From Cymodocea nodosa (taxonomy: Eukaryota; Streptophyta; Magnoliopsida; Alismatales; Cymodoceaceae): 64,000 nt of DNA. The notes under the pieces were generated by a model. It was not told the DNA's origin and did no database searches. It was given only the letters and a program-made list of their open reading frames with translations. Shown one piece after another: positions 34,940 through 46,780 of this stretch. The stretch lies in contig JAZBRI010000010.1 of NCBI GenBank assembly GCA_036874045.1, positions 2,500,001-2,564,000 of the forward strand, written 5' to 3'. Position 1 is the first letter of the stretch. Every line of letters starts with the position of its first letter. Made by a program: the position numbers and the translations under genes.

Positions 34940-36597
34940 TGTTGAGTATTTCTGTTTTGATGATGTGTGCTGAATGAAAATAAACATATTTGCTCAATTA
35001 CTATGGCTTGTGAAAAGAAATTAAAATCATCAATTAATACAGAAAAAGCTTACTGATATAAATACTTGTCTGTATTGGATTTGAAGTTAATATCTAGTCG
35101 TTTCGTTGCATTAATTTCTCATTTAGCTAAACGTTAAGTTAACGTGTGTTTTTATTGAAAAACATGATATGTTTTAATGTTATATCTTCTGTATCATGAA
35201 CAGTGCACGTTTAGACAAGTCGTTAAGTTAGAGTTTTGTTTGTATAGAGGTCACATGAAAACTCGTTAAGTTAGAGGATTAAAGGTTAAAATAGGTCATG
35301 TGAGAACTCGTTAAGTTAGAGGCTTAAAGGTTAAAATAGGTCACGTGATAACTCATTAAGTTAGTGAGTAAAAGAAGAGACGAACTCGTTAAGTTAGTGT
35401 TATACACGTGGTGAAATTATAAGTTACGAATGTTGTATTGTATCACGTGAGGTGCACATGTTTAATTCGTTAAGTTAACATAACTAAACGCGTTGAGTTG
35501 CTATATTGAACACTAAGGCAACACGTTAGGTTAGCGTTATAAACTTAAGTTGTTATTTTTTACACGTGGTAAAATTCTTATTATAAAAACATTTGTTTAT
35601 TACTGGTTCGTTGAGATATCATAACACAACGAAAATGGTTCGTTGAGTTATCATAACACAACGGAGATGGTTCGTTGAGATAGCATAACACCATGGACTT
35701 AGTTCGTTGAGTTAGCTACAATACTTGTCACGTGAAATGGCACATGAGGAACTCGTTAAGTTAGAAACGTTAAGTTATATATATACTTGTGTTACTCGTT
35801 TAGTTAACATTAAAGTAACGACTTCTTATTACACTGATGAAAAACTTTTGGACGAGAAAGTTTATTTTGCAGGAAATTTTTCAGAGATCCAGGACTAATG
35901 ATTAAAGAAAATTCGAAATATAAACGTGGGTTAGAACGTGTGTGCTTCGATGAAGGAAAAAGAAAAGACATGGAGAAGTGGAAAACTGGTAGTGGTTAAA
36001 CTGAAGGATATGCATGAAATGAAGATACAGTATAAAAGGCATAGAATTCTTGTTGATCAATTTATCCTTGCACACAAAACGAAAAATCTTTTCAAGGATC
36101 AAACCATCCCTGCACACCAAAAGAAAAATCTTTTTCAGGGATCAAAAACACCTCTTCAGAAAAAATCTCTCAAGTGGAAGAAAGTTCAGTGAAGCATAAA
36201 AAGGTAAGATTTTCGTCACTGAAGATTTGAAGTATCAGAAGAAAGCAAATTCGGTGAAGCATGAAAAGACAAGATATTCGTCACTGAAGAATTGCTGAAG
36301 AAGAAAAAGAAGAAGAAGAAAGATCTCAAACAAGGAGAAAAGTTTTAGATTCTGCAAATTAGTTTTCTCTGTTTGTAGTTATGAAATTGTTTAGATGATA
36401 CATGGTATCGAAATATAATTGCATCTACAATTTCTGAGGAGAATTGAATTGTATATTGTAATTGAAACCTCGAATAAAAATGATTTTATGAAAACAATGT
36501 CTCGACTTGTTTTTGAGTTTTAAAGTTTCAATTATATTTCAGAAAATATTAAAAATGCACAATTCACCCCCCTCTTGTGTAGCCATACGATCCTACA
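34940..36597 (+). mobile_element. Solo LTR of D-type Sirevirus, inserted in element D (1658 bp)
   Basis: TGTTGAGTATTTC...ACGATCCTACA in plus orientation, flanked by TTAGA on both sides (34935-34939 and 36598-36602). The bases around it join up with the uninterrupted integrase of element A near 22580. It is opposite in strand to its host. It holds the TATA box TATAAAAGG at 36031-36039 and a block of AACTTAACGA-type motifs and CACGTG sites at 35200-35820, and has no 820 bp duplication. Confidence 0.93.
36031..36039 (+). promoter_or_regulatory. TATA box of D-type LTR
   Basis: TATAAAAGG, present at the matching place in the three long D-type LTRs (minus strand 26303-26311 and 61979-61987). The motif-rich block lies upstream of it, as expected for U3, and the CACCCCCCTCTTGTG end lies downstream. 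Confidence 0.7.
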
Positions 36598-37839
36598 TTA
36601 GAAAATATACCCAAGTGTATCTAGAGAAGTCATCTACTAAAACAAATACATACCGTTTACCACCAAGACTCATGATTCTTGTTGGTCCAAATAGATCCAT
36701 ATGTATAAGTTCTAAGACTCTTGCTTGAAATATCAATTTTGGATTTAAAAGAGTTTTTGTGAAGTTTACCTAACTCACATGCATCACACATAAAGTCCTT
36801 TGAGTATTTAATCTTTGGTAAACCTCTTACTAAATGTTTTCTAGATAGTTTATATAACAGTTTATATTTATATGTCAGATCCTTCTATGCCATAGATATG
36901 TATCACTAGTTTCAGCTAGCAAACATGAATTTAATTCAACTGCATTAGAAGGTAAAGATAAAATACATACAGAACCTTTTCTTTTAGCAATAAACTTAAC
37001 TTCATCTGTATTTTTATCAATAATTTTGCATACATTATCTTCAAACACTACATAATATACATTCTTAGTTAGTTTTATAACACTCAGCAAATTAAATCCT
37101 AGGTTTTCTACATATAGTACATTCGAAATAATACAAGTCGAAGTTATTTGAACATTACCCATACCTATGATTTTATCCTTGCTTTTGTTTCCAAATGTTA
37201 CACTCCTTTCATGGTATTTATAAAATTTTGTAGTAAACTTTTCTATCCAGTCATGTGACTTGATGCTCCACTGTCCAAGATCCATTTTGATGTTGTTTCC
37301 TCCTGCAAAATAAATTAAGAAAATTTTTTTCTTGGTACCTAATGTTGTTGAGGACCAAGTTCATTAAACGCATATTTCTTGTTTTTGTTTAAAAACAGTT
37401 TAACATTATCATTTACATTCTTATTTAGAGTTTCATTTTCTTTTTCAGTAATTGTCCAAATATTATAAGGTGTAGATAACGAAGTATATGTTTAGAAATC
37501 ATGAACTACAACTTATGATCTATACTTTGAAGAAAAACTGTCATCCTATATTTCCAATATTCAAAATGTATTCCATCAAATAAAGGAGGACGATTAAGAT
37601 TTTGGCCTTCATATAAAGAAAAATTACCATTTCCCGTAGCCATCTTACCTTAGATTTTTCAACCTATTTGATTTTAAACAGTCTAAAACGATATAACAAT
37701 TTGAGCCTTATATCAAGAAAGTTAATATGCCATATTCTAAATTATGGAAGAAAACACACAACAATCCTCTTGTTATTAAAACAAAACAGCACTCATAGTT
37801 GCTTAGCTTCTCAATCCCCAGCAATGGCACTAGAAAAGT

Positions 37840-39861
37840 TGTATTGATGTGAAAGGTTAGATCAGACAACTAGTCCCTGGCAATGGGGCCAAAAAACTTG
37901 TTAGGGGTTTCGTTAACTTCTATTTTTAAACTTGTTTAATTTATCTTTATGCTTATATCAATAGTTACTTTTATAAGTAAACTAACAACCTTTCACACAA
38001 ATTAGATATTAATTCTAATTTGTATTTTAATTGCAAGTGCACAGTGTATATTGTATTTGTGTGCAAGTATAGGTCGATCCCACAGAGATTGAGTAAGAAT
38101 TGTGTACTATTCTGGTTTTAATATTGGAATTTATGTGTTCAGTAAGCACTCCGTTGAGTTGCAGTTAACACAACGGACCTAGTTCGTGGAGTTATGGCTA
38201 ACTCAACGGACTAACCTCGTGAATTTAAGTTAACTCCATGAGCCTATCTTTCCAGTTAAATAGTGCTATTTACAGAGGAATTTGGCCAACCATTGGGCGG
38301 TTCCATAGATTGTAAATAACATCAATTAAGCTCTTCAATGTTATTTAATATTAGATTTATCACTAAGCAACACTAACATTCAGATATTTCAAACAGTAAC
38401 CATTAAAATCTTTAAGTATCTGGAACAAATCTATTTCAGTACATTGTAAAACTATTTTCTATTTTCTAAATCAAACAAAGATAAAACACTTACAATAATG
38501 ACAATGATAACATTAATCACAATACAAAACAAACAATACAACACTTAAATACTAAATGTAAACACAGATAAGTTGTTGTTTTTTTTTGTATTTTTGTTTT
38601 GATATGTTCATGAAGATGAGCAAAAGTTGAAATGTAAAAATCTCTATCGATAGTAAAAACTTTCTTCACTACATGCGACACGATTACACCACTAAAAACT
38701 TAATCACTTACAATCTTGCCTCCTCTCCCTATAGAATCGCGAGTCTAGAATTGCGAGATGATCTCCTCTTTAGCATATTGGCATCAACCTAGAACCAAGG
38801 CTAGAAGCTTTACGATCTCCTGAGATATGAGTCAGTACTTGGTGAAAATGGCTTCCCTTCCCGCGACGCGATCACTCCTCACAATGGTTGTCAAGCACTG
38901 TGTTTGGCTCAAAATCGACTCGACATTAGGAAAGTATCCTCACAGACCTCCGATGGTTGGTGATTATGGTAGTGGTGTGGAGCTTCAGGGAACTTCCAAC
39001 ACTACCTACAGTTAGCGTGGTCCTCCACCTCTACACACATAGCCAACCACACTTCTTCATTTTTCTCCTCTTCTTTTATATTTCTTCCGTAGTAACTGCT
39101 TTTGCTTAGATGATCAGTTGGATTTCCTTCATTCATATCAACAATGGTGATTTCTTCTTCCTTACACAAGTGAATTCCTATGTGATATGTGCAATTGTGG
39201 TTTTCCTTCGAATGTCCTATTTTTGTAACTGCTATAGTGGCATATTAGAAAATAAATGGTCCGTGGAGTTATAGATAACTCAACGGACTTACTTCATTGA
39301 TTTAACTATAAAACATGTGCAATAAAGAAATAAGCTGCTAACATAACGCGTTACCTTAGTGTATATTCATGTAACTCAACGCGTACAGTTATGCTAACTT
39401 AACAGCATTTAAATTCAACACGTTCATAATTCTAACTTAACGAGTTTAGATATTTCGGATACTTACGAACCTAACTATCCGATGCTCAGATGCATTTCAG
39501 ATAGTTAGCAGATAACTCACCGAAAATCCACTTAAGTCTTGCATTAAGGTTTCAACATGTGTATTCCAGGAAATAATAAAATATTCTTCTATCGTTAAAA
39601 ACATAACTGTCCGGTAAATGCAATATAACTTTCCGAAATACCAGAAAATTCAGATACTTAAGAATTAAAAACCTGCAACTTATTGATAGTTCAGAAATGT
39701 ACTTAATTAACGTTAATTTCTTGAAATTATGTAGATTCCTTCATTAAAGCATATAATAGTGCAATTATAACATAATGGCTTAATTCTCATATGATGAGCT
39801 AAATATTATGCAATTAACCATCATTTAACCTTTAATATTATGCACTTTTTCATTCTAAACA
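37840..39861 (-). repeat. Tat-like Gypsy LTR, family E copy 2 (2022 bp), with primer site
   Basis: TGTATTGATG...CTAAACA, homologous to 8556-10617 end to end. To its left (minus-strand downstream, 37811-37838) lies TCTAGTGCCATTGCTGGGGA, a form of the TGGCGCCGTTGCCGGGGA primer site used by Athila/Tat Gypsy elements, so this is a 5' LTR. Only about 90 bp of leader follow before Copia D sequence. Its right edge abuts F-type LTR sequence. Confidence 0.75.
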
Positions 39862-40802
39862 TCCACCTCCTTCAAGCTCCCACAAAAGTTCTTGTTTTTC
39901 CTCAACCTATTACTAAAGATGCTCCTTTACACCACCCAAGTGCAACATCCAAGCTTTTCTAAAGTTGTTGCCTAGCTCCAAGGCACCAACACCCAAGAAG
40001 GGCCACCAATGGAGCTTCCAAGATGTGCTTCATCTATGGAGAGGAATGGAACACCACCTTGAAGAGGGGGATGCTATTGGAAGCATAGCCACCTTGCTGT
40101 TGGAAGAGGAGGGGGCTCTTTGGAGGATAAGAATTGCTGGAGTTGGAGTGAGAAATGAGAGATGCCTCTTTTTTGGCCACCCTAGGTCTTTAAATAGAGA
40201 TGGCTTTGATCTTCTTGTAGATCCAATGGCTGGAATTGATTCCAACCCTCTTTCTCCATCCAATGGTTATGATTATCCCTATTTAACATTTAATCCTCAT
40301 AACCAAGTTATACATATTAGTATCTTAAACATTCATTCATATAAGCTAAAGAGAATAAAACCTTCATGAGATATAAATGCTATAAATATTACATGTTCAT
40401 TCCACAATTTCTCTCATAATGAGACATTCTTTATAAAATATAGGGAATTGATAATGAATTCTCTTATAACTAAGTTCATGTATTTCATTTCATATTATGA
40501 TGATTTTACTTTTGAAGGCACCTATGAAATTAGCAATTGAAAAGATACATGTGTGCACTAAAAGTGTGTGACATGTGATTCATTTATAAGATGCAATATT
40601 GACACGTGTTATTTGACTTGGCATTAATTCCATTAAAGATAGATTTGTGCATTATTTTATTTTTAACTCATAAAACATGCATGGTCTAAAAATATAATTT
40701 TTGTGCAATTTAATATAAAAGTCATATAATGTGCACATGAAATCCATACAATGCATGCATTAACATATAATAAAACCCACAAATCTATGCTTTACATTAA
40801 TA
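39862..40802 (-). repeat. Gypsy F-type LTR fragment F3
   Basis: GC-richer at 39862-40260 and AT-rich after that. It shares the GATCnnATCCAATGGCTGGAAT-like stretch and general layout with F1 (around 3200-3240) and the inverted F2 (around 14060-14100). Overlapping ORFs at 39965-40369 are by-products of the GC-rich part. No primer site, tract or target duplication is visible, so the family call is tentative. Confidence 0.45.
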
Positions 40803-42158
40803 TGTTTATGTTTTGATGATTGACAAGATGATTTATATTCAACATTTATGTATACTTGATGAACTTAAAATATTTTCTAAGTACATAAATTTACGAACTA
40901 TCATAAAGTTATGTAGTTAACTTTACGAACACTCGTAAACTTACTTGATTCATAACTCTCATTTATAAGTCTAAAAATTCTAAGTATATAACTTTACGAA
41001 TACTCATAAAGTTATGAGAATAACTTTACGGACATTCGTAAAGTTATAAAATTACATGTATAAGTTATAACTCTATGGTTAAGTATACGAAGTTTATTAA
41101 AAATAAGTCATTGTGCTTTACACATGTCAATTTGTAAGGGTTTGCAAAGTAATGGAGATAAGTTTACTAACATTCATCATATTATGCTATACATAAGCTC
41201 GTAAAGTTATTGGCATAACTTTATGAAGGACCGTAATGTTATGAATTTGATGAATTTATTTATTTGTTATAATTTTTATATTTAATCAAAGTTTGTTGTA
41301 GGAATATTTATTTTGCAGATGACACATGACACACACTCATTCACACACGTTCTACCATATTTCAAAAGATTCAATCAATATTTACAGATGGCAATAAGAG
41401 ATAAGTTTGATAAAGTCAAGATTGAAAATCATGATTTAAAAAAGTCTAGAGAACGTGTGAAATTAGTTAGAGTCCCTTGTATAATATAAACAAGGTCAAG
41501 TTAGATTTAGAATTGAGTTCTTTTGATAGTACTCAAAAGATTATTTGTAGAAGTCTTAAAGAACAAGAGTTGAAAGCCATTAGGAGGAACTCAACAATAA
41601 CAAAACTATTTCCTAAAGATTCAAGGGTTGTCGTATCTACAAGAGGAAAGTTTTTATTACATTTATGCTTTCTAGATTAATTCCTCTTTGCATTACATCG
41701 TAGATTGAAAAAGAGAACCTATTCATAAGGTGTGTTGTAGAAGAAACTTTGAAAAATTCTCTTTCAAAAGAGTTTCAAGTAACTTTACAGGAGTCCATAA
41801 AGTTGTGCAGATAATTATATGAGGGTTTGTATAGTTAGCATGGTAACTGTACGAAGGTTCGTACAGTAAAAGGGATAACTTGATGGAGGATCGATGTCTT
41901 GTCAAGTTGATTTTGCTTTAGCAAAAGTTGTAGTATACTAGGTTTTAAGTGAACCAAAAACTCTTGGGATTAGTGAATTCTTGAGTAGAGATTCAAGGAG
42001 TAGACATACCCTCATTGAGGGGAACCACTATAAATTGTCTGTGTGCTTTTATTTTTGCTTCATTTCCACATTAACTAGACTTAAAAAGGAGACCGAAAAT
42101 AAGAAAATTTGTAATATACTTAATTCACCCCCCCTCTTAAGTATAAACCTTTCCTACA
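40803..42158 (+). repeat. Solo-like LTR of a further Sirevirus-type family, I (1356 bp)
   Basis: Starts TGTTTATGTTTTGATGATTG, like the D-type start TGTTGAGTATTTTGTTTTGATGAT in layout, and ends TTCACCCCCCCTCTTAAG..TTTCCTACA, the usual Sirevirus LTR ending. Bases 40890-41240 and 41770-41890 carry inverted AACTTTACGA / TCGTAAAGTT pairs. There is no polypurine tract or primer site beside it, and I find no matching target duplication (TAATA against ATATT), so one edge may be altered. Confidence 0.65.
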
Positions 42159-42362
42159 ATATTACTAATTACTGAAACTAGTTAGTATAAATCTCTAAAA
42201 TCTTGATTGATATGTTTACTGTTTGGAAAATTTGAATGCCAAAATTGATCAATGATGAATGTAATATAAAATAGTATTTGAAAGCTTAAAAGATGTTTGT
42301 AATGTATAGAATCGTTGTTTAGAATGAAAAAGTGCATAATATTAATGGTTAAATGATGGTTA
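42159..42362 (+). repeat. Short stretch ending in an inverted scrap of family E LTR
   Basis: Bases 42316-42362 read TGTTTAGAATGAAAAAGTGC onward, the first 47 bases of the family E LTR in the plus orientation, opposite to the other three copies. Bases 42159-42315 are AT-rich and unassigned. Confidence 0.6.
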
Positions 42363-42867
42363 TGTAGGATCGTCTGTATCACAAGAGGGGGGGGTGAATT
42401 GTGTCTTTAGTAATTAAACTAGCGGATAAAACAAGAGCACAAAACACTCGTAAATGAAATTCTATTCTTTTATTTCAAGACAGAATTTACAATATCTTTT
42501 CAGCTTAATTCCCTTCTTGACAGTTTTGATACAGTAATTTTTGATATACAATTCAAATAGGAAAATAAAGCTCTTTTTCAAAACTAATTTTGAATTGTAT
42601 AAAACTTGATCTTTATGCACACAACTCTTTTCTTTCTCTTTGCTCAGCTTCTGTATCTCTTCTTCTCTAGTTGTTGAATTTCTAGACTTCTTGTGTTTGT
42701 AGCTCCTTTTCTAAAATTGCTTGGAATTTCGAACTTCTTTTGATGATGGAGAACTTTTCAGAATATGAATATTCAAACTTAACTTTTCAGTTAGGGATTC
42801 AGATTGAATATTTAGACTTGGTTTTTGAGATTGGGATCCTTTGTTGTAATGTAGCTCGCACTCTCTA
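42363..42867 (-). repeat. C-type Sirevirus LTR fragment
   Basis: Starts TGTAGGATCGTCTGTATCAC and matches 15864-16042 and then window bases 1-250. It changes into family E LTR sequence near 42868 (GATAACTCAACAGACTTTG). It lies between two oppositely oriented pieces of family E. Confidence 0.75.
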
Positions 42868-43477
42868 GATAACTCAACAGACTTTGTTGATTTAACTATG
42901 AAACACGTGCAATAAAGAAATAAGCTACTAACATAATGCGTTACCTTAGTGTGTATTCATGTAACTTAACGTGTACAGTTATGCTAACTTAACGAGTTAA
43001 ACATGTGCATCTCACGTGATATACTAAAGCATTTAAATTCAACATGTGCATAATTCTAACTTAACAAGTTCAAATATTTTGGACACTTACGAACCTAACT
43101 ATCCGATGCCTAGATGCATTTCAGATAGTTAACAGATAACTTACCGAAATCCACTTAAGTCATGCATTATGGTTTCAACACGTATACATTAGGAAATAAT
43201 AAAATATTCTTTAAAACATAACTGTCTGGTACATTAAACATAACTCTCTGAAATAACAGAAAATTTGGATACTTAAGAATTTCACAACCTGCAATTTACC
43301 GACAGTTCAGAAATGTACTAAATTAACATTAATTCCTTGAAATTATGTAGATTCTTTCATTAAAGCATATAATAGTGCAATTATAACATAATGGCTTAAT
43401 TTTCATATGATAACCTAAATATTATGCAATTAACCATCATTTAACCGTTAATATTATGCACTTTTTCATTCTAAACA
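42868..43477 (-). repeat. Tat-like Gypsy LTR, family E copy 3 (partial): 3' LTR of element H
   Basis: Matches 9985-10617 of copy E1 and ends CTAAACA at 43477. The polypurine tract (minus AAGTATGGGGGATG, plus 43478-43500) with GCTAGTCCCTTAGC follows, so this is the 3' LTR of the minus-strand element to the right. It contains AACTTAACGAGTT and AACTATCCGA motifs. Confidence 0.75.
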
Positions 43478-43499
43478 CATCCCCCATACTTAAATTTTG

Positions 43500-44475
43500 C
43501 TAGTCCCTTAGCAAACTAAGATCTAATTAGTTGGTCTTTCTAAAGTGCTAGAATTAATTCTTCACTTAGTTCTTCTTCAAAATAATAAATTAGATTACTA
43601 TATAGATTTTCTATATGTTTCAGTAATCTGTTTTAACTTTGTTTTCTCCTCTTCAACCTGCAAATATATTTAAAACATAGGTAAATTACATACAAAATAT
43701 ATCAACATCACATAGGTGTTAATTATATTATCATTTGTTATTCTTTTTAGCATCTATCATCCTAAATTTTCCAATATGATTTCCAGAATAAATTTCAAGT
43801 ACATACAAATCAAAACACAATCCAATTCAATATGATTAAGACAAGTAGAATAAAGAATTGTATCTCAAATAAACAACTTCAAAAGTCTATTCTAGATTCA
43901 TACTTAAGCAATTTTAGATAACAGAACATATACTCAATTCAAAAGATATCTGTATTTCACAAAACACTTGTATATTTTCAAAACAGTATATGCATATTTG
44001 TACTTTAAAAGTTAATTTGACAAGCTTGAATCATACAAGAGCTTTCTAGTGTACCCATATATCGAGCTTTCAGTCAACTATCCTTGATTTGATCAGGATC
44101 TTAGGTTGCCAGATTTAAAGAGTCCTTTTTCAGGTCAACAATCCTTACATATCTATCTGCTCAAGTACAAAAGGCTTGTGATCAAACAAGTCAATAAACT
44201 CTCAAAGTTTTTTTTTTCCAACACAGTATATGTATGTATTTCATTAATACAGATGCAATAAAACACAAATCTCATATAGTCCTGCTTCTATTATTTACTG
44301 AAAATATGAATTTATGTCAATAAGCTCATACTTTTTCTGTAGTTTAATAAGCTTTACACATAAATCATTCTACAAGTTTAATCAATCAAATTAAATGTAT
44401 CCTTGATCATATGTATTTCATTTAATCCAAAAATCAACATTTCAGCTCTTTCAGGATTTCAAATAATTTACTGAG
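43500..44475 (-). repeat. Shared non-coding module in element H
   Basis: A single copy of the unit that is doubled at 10625-12075, adjoining the family E polypurine tract. No credible ORF. It is homologous to the Sirevirus spacers at 31480-32440 and 60355-61440. Confidence 0.75.
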
Positions 44476-45276
44476 TTTCAGTTAAGCATTTTGATTTCAT
44501 TTTGAAATTGTTAAATTCATAAAATTCAACAACAACATAAGATACTATATCTAGATTTGTATGAATAATAAATTTTGTAGCATCTTATATAAGATTATAA
44601 ATATAACATTCAAACAATTACAGTTCTTAAAAAATTTATAGTTTCAAATATCAGATAGTTACAGCAAATTCTTGTTCAAAAAATTTTCAATTTCCACATA
44701 CAGAACTTTTGCAGTACCATTCTAATTCCTTTATTAACAAAATTACATGGCTGTTACTTTAATTACCTCCCCCCATACCTACATTTTCCATTGTCTTAAA
44801 TGTAAAAGATTTTATAATAAATACAGTAATTATAGCAGACATGAATATTGTTTTGTTGACTTAGCATCTAACTCAACGGACTTAGTTGAAATGTAAATTC
44901 AGGATAAGTAATCAATTACATACCTCGTCCTTTTGTATCTCCTTCAATATCTTTCGATTTTTGATTCTGAAAAACTATTCATTCACACATAAAAGTAAAG
45001 TATATAACAACATAACAATTTAACTTGTTAAATTAGTGTCATGTGTGGAACTCAGGCTCCTATGCCTTTGGTGGCTCACAAGCAAGCTAGTTGGTTTCCT
45101 AGAACAGATATCAACAAATTGGATTGATATATATATATATTTTTTTTAGAATAAAACTAAACCTAAAATTTTTCTTTTCTAAAAAAAAATGCAGAATACA
45201 CACAACATTAAAAGCATAGGATCATAGTTTAAAAACATGATTGAAAAGTAGTAACAAATAGAATAAATGTGTTAGT

Positions 45277-46365
45277 CTATGCAAACTTTTTAGGCATAAT
45301 TCTTTTTGCTATTAATTCTGTTTTAATGCAATTTGCTATCCTTTTTAGCTTGTAAACTTGCAGTATGTTATCAATACTAAATATAAGTGTATTACCATTA
45401 ATGAAATGGAATGTAGAAAGGGATCCTCTTGTGTTCCAAGATAATGTAGCTGTTTCTATTTTTATATCTATTTCAATATATTCTTCTTCCCACTTCCATT
45501 CATTTAGGTCTTCCATAATCCATATTTGAAATTTCTTCAATTCATCCCACCATCTTATTAGACATAAAGTAGCATCATCATATTCATTATACCACATTCC
45601 CAATTGAATTTGATTGTATTCTAAAGTCAGTTGTTTAGCTATATCACTCGGCATAAGTAATATTTCTATAAAATCATCATAACTGTCTATGCTTACTATG
45701 TATAAATTAGATCTAAATGCAATTGATATATCTATGACTAGATATATATATCCATCAAGTATGACATGCATGTTGTTAATTAATGATTTTTGTCCTAGAT
45801 ATATCATAGTATTTTTAGTCCAAGATCTATTAAGAAAATTATACACACTTAAGCATAAATCTTCATCCCAATTTCCAGTTGGTCTCCAATAATATAATTT
45901 TTCAGGAATGGCTGAATTTTTATCAGAAAATATTAAAGTTGACCCACAATTTTCAGTTGGTACTTCATACCTATTAAGCCTTCCTATATTCCATTCTTCT
46001 CTTGTGATAGGATTTCTAATCAAAATATTAGGTAATAGAATTGCATACCTTGGTTTGGTTCTGTATATAATTAATCCTTCATCCATCCCAATAATATGAT
46101 CTATTCCTTTTAATGTATTGGGTGGAATTCCAGTAGTTTCTTCCATATTCAGATATTCATAGTAGATTGAACTACGATTAAATGACTTCCATAAAAATCC
46201 ATCTCTAATTTTAGCCATTTTTGCAGCTTGTAGTCCATGAAAATATTTTTCTCTGACACAGTGTTTGATTTCCTTTGATACACAACACAATCTACATAGA
46301 TCTTTAGCTGACAGGTTACTTAGTACTTTCCTTAGTGCATCTAGTGGTAATTTCATCAATTCCAT
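45277..46365 (-). CDS. F-box protein, 362 residues, inside a retroelement
   Basis: Residues about 4-45 form an F-box (MKLPLDALRKVLSNLSAKDL, RLCCVSKEIKHCV), the part that binds SKP1 in SCF ubiquitin ligases. The rest (about 75-350) is rich in beta-strand and aromatic residues (ILIRNPITREEWNIGRL, VYNFLNRSWTKN, DELKKFQIWIMEDLNEWKW), like the kelch/FBA-type substrate-binding half of plant F-box proteins; the substrate is unknown. Length is normal for the family and the frame is complete with no breaks. The start is the first ATG after a good splice acceptor (TTATACAG; exon would begin at 46376). It lies 0.4 kb downstream of a Gypsy gag on the same strand and upstream of that element's 3' end. It may be a captured host gene or a host gene that acquired transposon surroundings. 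AT-rich codon use matches its surroundings. Confidence 0.85.
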   Translation of the reverse strand: MELMKLPLDALRKVLSNLSAKDLCRLCCVSKEIKHCVREKYFHGLQAAKMAKIRDGFLWKSFNRSSIYYEYLNMEETTGIPPNTLKGIDHIIGMDEGLIIYRTKPRYAILLPNILIRNPITREEWNIGRLNRYEVPTENCGSTLIFSDKNSAIPEKLYYWRPTGNWDEDLCLSVYNFLNRSWTKNTMIYLGQKSLINNMHVILDGYIYLVIDISIAFRSNLYIVSIDSYDDFIEILLMPSDIAKQLTLEYNQIQLGMWYNEYDDATLCLIRWWDELKKFQIWIMEDLNEWKWEEEYIEIDIKIETATLSWNTRGSLSTFHFINGNTLIFSIDNILQVYKLKRIANCIKTELIAKRIMPKKFA

Positions 46366-46780
46366 CTGTTATGATTCTGTATAAGATAAACAAAAATTAA
46401 CAGAGGAAAAATTAACATAGCTACTTCACACCCTCGTGGAGTTAGGTCATAACTCAATGGACTAAGTTCGTTGAGTTAAGTAATAACTCTACGATACTAC
46501 TAATTGTAATTAAACTTACATTTTTTTCTTTTTATATTTTTATGTTTTTCTGCTTACTATATTATACATAATTACTTCAGTTATACTATTTCATTCAGCT
46601 ACCCTCCGAGAGGAGGTATCAATTTCATTAATAGTTCTGTTGATAGGATTAGGTATTGCTTGCATTGGCAATCCTCTAGTAGGTCTAACTTCCATTGATT
46701 CTTTTTGTCTAAGGGTTATATTTCTATTTATATATTGATTTTGAATTGCAGCATTCCAAATACAAGATCCAGACGATTGT
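46366..46780 (-). promoter_or_regulatory. Gap between gag and F-box ORF with LTR-type motifs
   Basis: 415 bp without an ORF. On the minus strand it ends in a pyrimidine-rich splice acceptor just before the F-box start. Bases 46430-46500 hold CTCGTGGAGTTAGG, AACTCAATGG, TTCGTTGAGTTA and AACTCTACGA, the same motif type as in LTRs. This could act as a promoter or be part of an intron; neither is shown. Confidence 0.4.

Larger units (their letters stand above)
32545..37310 (-). pseudogene. Protease, integrase, RT and RNase H of Sirevirus D
   Basis: Parts visible on the minus strand: GAG-pre-integrase start NVLYVENLGFNLLSVIKLT; integrase LRSDHGTKFDNDQMNNY and SFPRAPSQNGVV; PFGCKCFILNTKDK; RT with MDVKSAFLNGLINEEVYVKQ, VYKLKKALYGLKQAPRSWY and VVQIYVDDIIFGATF; RNase H with SLLYLPASRPDIMFAV, IGYTDADYERSKSDRKSTSG and STTEVEYVAA; and the end RAKHIEVRHHFLRDN..LADIFTKPLDKNTF. 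The order is Copia. The solo LTR 34940-36597 sits between integrase segments. It is broken. Confidence 0.88.
28174..37735 (-). mobile_element. Sirevirus (Copia) element D with envelope-like ORF
   Basis: Minus-strand order: leader and remains of gag (37735 to about 37310), protease to RNase H (37300-32545, interrupted by the solo LTR 34940-36597), shared non-coding module (32440-31480), LTR-type motif cluster (31250-31010), envelope-like region (31001-28720), polypurine tract (28174-28196) and the shared LTR. Its 5' LTR is not in the window; sequence of Gypsy E2 begins near 37740. Protein similarity to element A is about 90 % over integrase/RT by eye. It is broken, with roughly ten breaks. Confidence 0.87.

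Noticed and set aside
39965-40369. 134-codon plus-strand ORF
   Set aside because: Lies in an F-type LTR core; the opposite strand is also open; no domain.
41477-41680. 67-codon plus-strand ORF
   Set aside because: Inside a Sirevirus-type LTR; no family resemblance.
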